Positions 52,161-54,189 of a stretch of DNA of 54,189 nucleotides are shown piece by piece (position 1 is the stretch's first letter; each line of letters starts with the position of its first letter). Origin of the DNA: Elusimicrobiota bacterium (GTDB taxonomy: Bacteria > Elusimicrobiota > Elusimicrobia > Elusimicrobiales > UBA9959). Both the position numbers and the translations under genes were made by a program. The stretch spans positions 1 to 54,189 of the forward strand of contig JAAYVG010000032.1 of the NCBI GenBank assembly GCA_012517285.1, written 5' to 3'. Under the pieces are notes generated by a model, which was given only the letters and a program-made list of their open reading frames with translations, had not been told where the DNA came from and did no database searches.

Positions 52161-53521
52161 AAATGCGGAAGTCGGGAGATTATTTTATGATATTTTTTAG
52201 TTCATACCATGGGAGTATTTTAAGATTATTGGTTGCAAATTTATCCTTTCCAAGATATAACAGGTAGAAATCAGCATCTTTTATACCTATACGCTTTGAA
52301 TAATTTAATAACTTGTTGTTAAGGGTTTTAGTTGATTTTATTTCAATCACTTTTTTATAACTTCCAAAATCTAATATTAAATCTGCTTCATTCCCGTTGG
52401 AGTCTCTATAAAAAAACATTTGCATATTTATATTTTCATTAAATTTTTTCTTTAATACCTCAATAATGATAAGATTTTCAAAAATAGATCCTGCTATGGG
52501 GGAGGATATAAGAGTATTTGCATCTTTAAATCCAAGAAGATAAGAAAGTAATCCGGTATCGGTGAAATAAAGTTTTGGTGTTTTTATAAATCTTTTGGAA
52601 ATATTCCCTGAAAATGGTCTGAGCAGGTATATTATTCTTGCACTCTCAAGCAGTGAAAACCATTGCCTTGCAGTTATATAAGTTATTCCGCAGTCAGAAG
52701 CAACCTGATTAAGGTTTAACAGCGAACCGACCCTTGTTGCAAGCACTCTGATAAAGTTATAAAAGACACTCATATCCTCTATAGAACGCATATGCCTTAA
52801 ATCTTTTTCAAGATATGTTGAGGTATAACTTGAGTAAAATAAATTAATATTAATCCTTTTATTTATTTCTATGCGAGGATAAAAACCTTTTATAATTCTA
52901 TCGAATACTTTTTTAGGAGTATCAGGGGAATTGTTAAGTTCTTCAAATGATAATGGGAGCAATTCAAAAAGAGCAGCCCTTCCGGCAAGACTTTCCGAAA
53001 CCCCTTTCATAAGTGGAAATATCTGCGAACCTGTGAGAATAAATAAACCATTTTTGCCTGGATTTTTGTCTATAATAATTTTTATATAAGGAATAATTTC
53101 ACAAACATACTGTACCTCATCAAATACAACTGGAAGTTTTAAGTTCTCTATAAAGATTTCTGGATCTTTTTTAGCAATAGTTAAGGTATTAGGATTATCA
53201 AATGTAATAGAAGAATATTCCTTAAACAGATGATTTAGCAGGGTTGATTTGCCTGTTTGACGCGGTCCTGTCAAAACAACAGCAGGGAAATTGGATACAG
53301 CACTTTTTATTAATTTTTCAATACTCCTATGGATATATTTCATAATTAGATTTTAATATATATTTTATGTAAAATCAATAGTCAACTATATGTTTTACAT
53401 AATTATAAAAAATTAATCTAAAATGAGATTAGTTTTTTTTCTATAATTTTACGGTCTTTCGTAATTATTGTGGATATAGCCTTGGATTTAATAGTCCACA
53501 ATCATTGCGACTTTCGCATTT
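52161..53521. mobile_element. Possible cassette: ATPase gene between inverted AAATGCGNAAGTCG ends
   Basis: AAATGCGGAAGTCG (52161-52174) stands 5 bp from the ATPase stop, and CGACTTTCGCATTT (53508-53521) lies upstream of its start; they match inverted at 13 of 14 positions. The right arm also pairs with a second copy at 53654-53670. This is a possible gene-carrying cassette, but may be coincidental placement of a dispersed repeat. Confidence 0.4.
52180..53343 (-). CDS. AAA-family ATPase with DUF4143 domain
   Basis: The 387 residues show an N-terminal AAA_14-type P-loop domain (Walker A GPRQTGKST at 26-34, Walker B LPVVFDEVQYV, sensor-like LFILTGSQIFPL, arginine-rich LAGRAALFELLPLSF) and a C-terminal DUF4143 region (about 200-370) with winged-helix-like LNLNQVASDCGITYITARQWF and a nuclease-like strand set FYRDSNGNEADLILDFG ... 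KVIEIKSTKT. The EADLIL and EIKSTKT motifs resemble the PD-(D/E)XK core often found in this family. Such genes are scattered as poorly characterised accessory ATPases. It is bracketed by inverted repeats. Confidence 0.85.
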   Translation of the reverse strand: MKYIHRSIEKLIKSAVSNFPAVVLTGPRQTGKSTLLNHLFKEYSSITFDNPNTLTIAKKDPEIFIENLKLPVVFDEVQYVCEIIPYIKIIIDKNPGKNGLFILTGSQIFPLMKGVSESLAGRAALFELLPLSFEELNNSPDTPKKVFDRIIKGFYPRIEINKRININLFYSSYTSTYLEKDLRHMRSIEDMSVFYNFIRVLATRVGSLLNLNQVASDCGITYITARQWFSLLESARIIYLLRPFSGNISKRFIKTPKLYFTDTGLLSYLLGFKDANTLISSPIAGSIFENLIIIEVLKKKFNENINMQMFFYRDSNGNEADLILDFGSYKKVIEIKSTKTLNNKLLNYSKRIGIKDADFYLLYLGKDKFATNNLKILPWYELKNIIK

Positions 53522-53670
53522 TTTAACCTAACCAAAAGTAACCGCTTCGGTTACTTTTACCAACCGACCACGGTTACAGTTTTTTTGTTCTTCCTAAACA
53601 ACCAAACAACGAGATGACTAAACAACTAATCAGTCCGTCTTCATCCTGATGATAAAAAATGCGAAAGTCG
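53508..53670. repeat. 163-bp element with perfect 17-bp inverted ends
   Basis: CGACTTTCGCATTTTTT (53508-53524) and AAAAAATGCGAAAGTCG (53654-53670) are exact reverse complements. The inside holds the AAAAGTAACCG hairpin (53534-53558) and 21-bp-type fragments; no gene. Confidence 0.6.
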
Positions 53671-53791
53671 GGAATAAAAGCGTTATAACCTGTCCAACTT
53701 ACGAAGTTGGCCAGAGGTTCTTCTGTCAACTATTTAACTAATAAAATTCATTCATGTTTTTTTAATATTTTAATCTTGTTATATTGTAATC

Positions 53792-53829
53792 TTATTATTC
53801 TCTAATTCTGCAGAATTAGAGAATAATAA
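53792..53829. repeat. Perfect 38-bp palindrome
   Basis: Two 19-bp arms meet at CTGCAG (left arm TTATTATTCTCTAATTCTG). There is no loop and no T-run beyond the arms, so it is not a typical terminator. It could be a binding site or a cruciform-prone end of an element. Confidence 0.7.
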
Positions 53830-53869
53830 AAACGATATGGTTATATGATAACATCTGATTTTTATCCGT

Positions 53870-54000
53870 TTTAGTCTTGATTGAATCTGTTTTCATCTGA
53901 TGTCTTATCCGTTTACATCTCGATGAATCTGTTTACATCTCGATGATTAAATAACTAATTTGCTTTTCTGTCTTCTGACATCCGTTTTCATCTCGATGAT
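53870..54000. repeat. Degenerate 21-bp repeat units
   Basis: Units related to the 36065 array (ATCTGTTTACATCTCGATGA and variants) alternate with TCTGTCTTCTGACATCCG microrepeats. No gene was recognised in 53344-54189 as a whole. Confidence 0.65.
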
Positions 54001-54051
54001 TCTTCTTCCTAAACAACCAAACAAATAGATAACCAAATAACTATATAAGTA

Positions 54052-54189
54052 GGGGTCACTGAATAAGTCTAACGGTAGAGATTTTGTAAATGAAAAACTA
54101 TATAAAAAGTTTAAAAATTTATATCAAAAACTGCACGGTTTTTGATATATAATGTTAAAAAAGTGTGCAGTTTTTATCACCTTTTGGCT
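54052..54189 (+). mobile_element. MITE-like element, left part (continues beyond window)
   Basis: After TAAGTA the DNA reads GGGGTCACTGAATAAGTCTA and then follows the sequence of 28332-28475 closely, ending at the window border. The right end is not in view. Confidence 0.7.

Overview
The window comes from an AT-rich, diderm (Gram-negative-type) bacterium that uses the standard genetic code. Outer-membrane barrels, a TolC/RND efflux pair, lipoprotein signals and periplasmic solute-binding proteins point to two membranes. AGA/AGG arginine codons dominate the native genes. No rRNA, tRNA or CRISPR array was seen. The lineage cannot be fixed from sequence alone; a TPAT-type TRAP transporter, a B12-dependent ribonucleotide reductase, a PorV/PorQ-like barrel and a deoxyhypusine-synthase-like enzyme fit an uncultured, probably anaerobic lineage (inference).

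Layout. 1-5.4 kb: end of an unknown gene, then malQ and an overlapping four-gene TRAP transporter operon whose first member is a TatT-like lipoprotein. 5.5-12.3 kb: cell-envelope block (Ser/Gly-rich membrane-anchored protein, catalytically degraded S41 protease-like lipoprotein, coiled-coil membrane protein, PorV-like barrel with a CsgG/TolB-like tail, DHS-like enzyme, small barrel). 12.3-16.7 kb: dnaX-recR, cupin, and a ComEC whose C-terminal beta-lactamase-like domain has lost its metal ligands. 16.8-28.0 kb: gcvT, a Gfo/Idh oxidoreductase, membrane and propeller proteins, a clostripain-type protease, a beta-CASP nuclease coupled to a TrmA-type RNA methyltransferase, and gatA-nudix-gatB (gatC lies 8 kb away on the other strand). 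28.0-34.5 kb: a nested repeat element followed by a probably acquired TolC-RND-DUF2892 cassette and a convergent ECF sigma gene, with many CGN arginine codons. 34.8-43.3 kb, mostly minus strand: a Cache sensor without output domain, gatC, a 21-bp tandem repeat, a UvrD/PcrA helicase split by a 359-residue intein, a putative secreted cysteine peptidase, and a response regulator paired with a histidine kinase that lacks its ATPase domain. 43.5-51.8 kb: nrdJ, rpmI-rplT-pheS-pheT, argF. 52.2-53.3 kb: an AAA/DUF4143 ATPase bracketed by short inverted repeats. The last 0.8 kb is repeat-rich.

Most striking overall: (i) a family of small non-autonomous elements with ends like GGGGCACTGAAAAAG, flanked by TA, sitting just downstream of stop codons and carrying mixed cores of degenerate tandem repeats and GC-rich hairpins; (ii) the helicase intein, whose insert looks GIY-YIG-like rather than LAGLIDADG; (iii) several proteins that keep a fold but lack the catalytic part (S41, ComEC tail, kinase without ATPase, Cache without output). 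All functional statements rest on reading motifs by eye; no database search was run.
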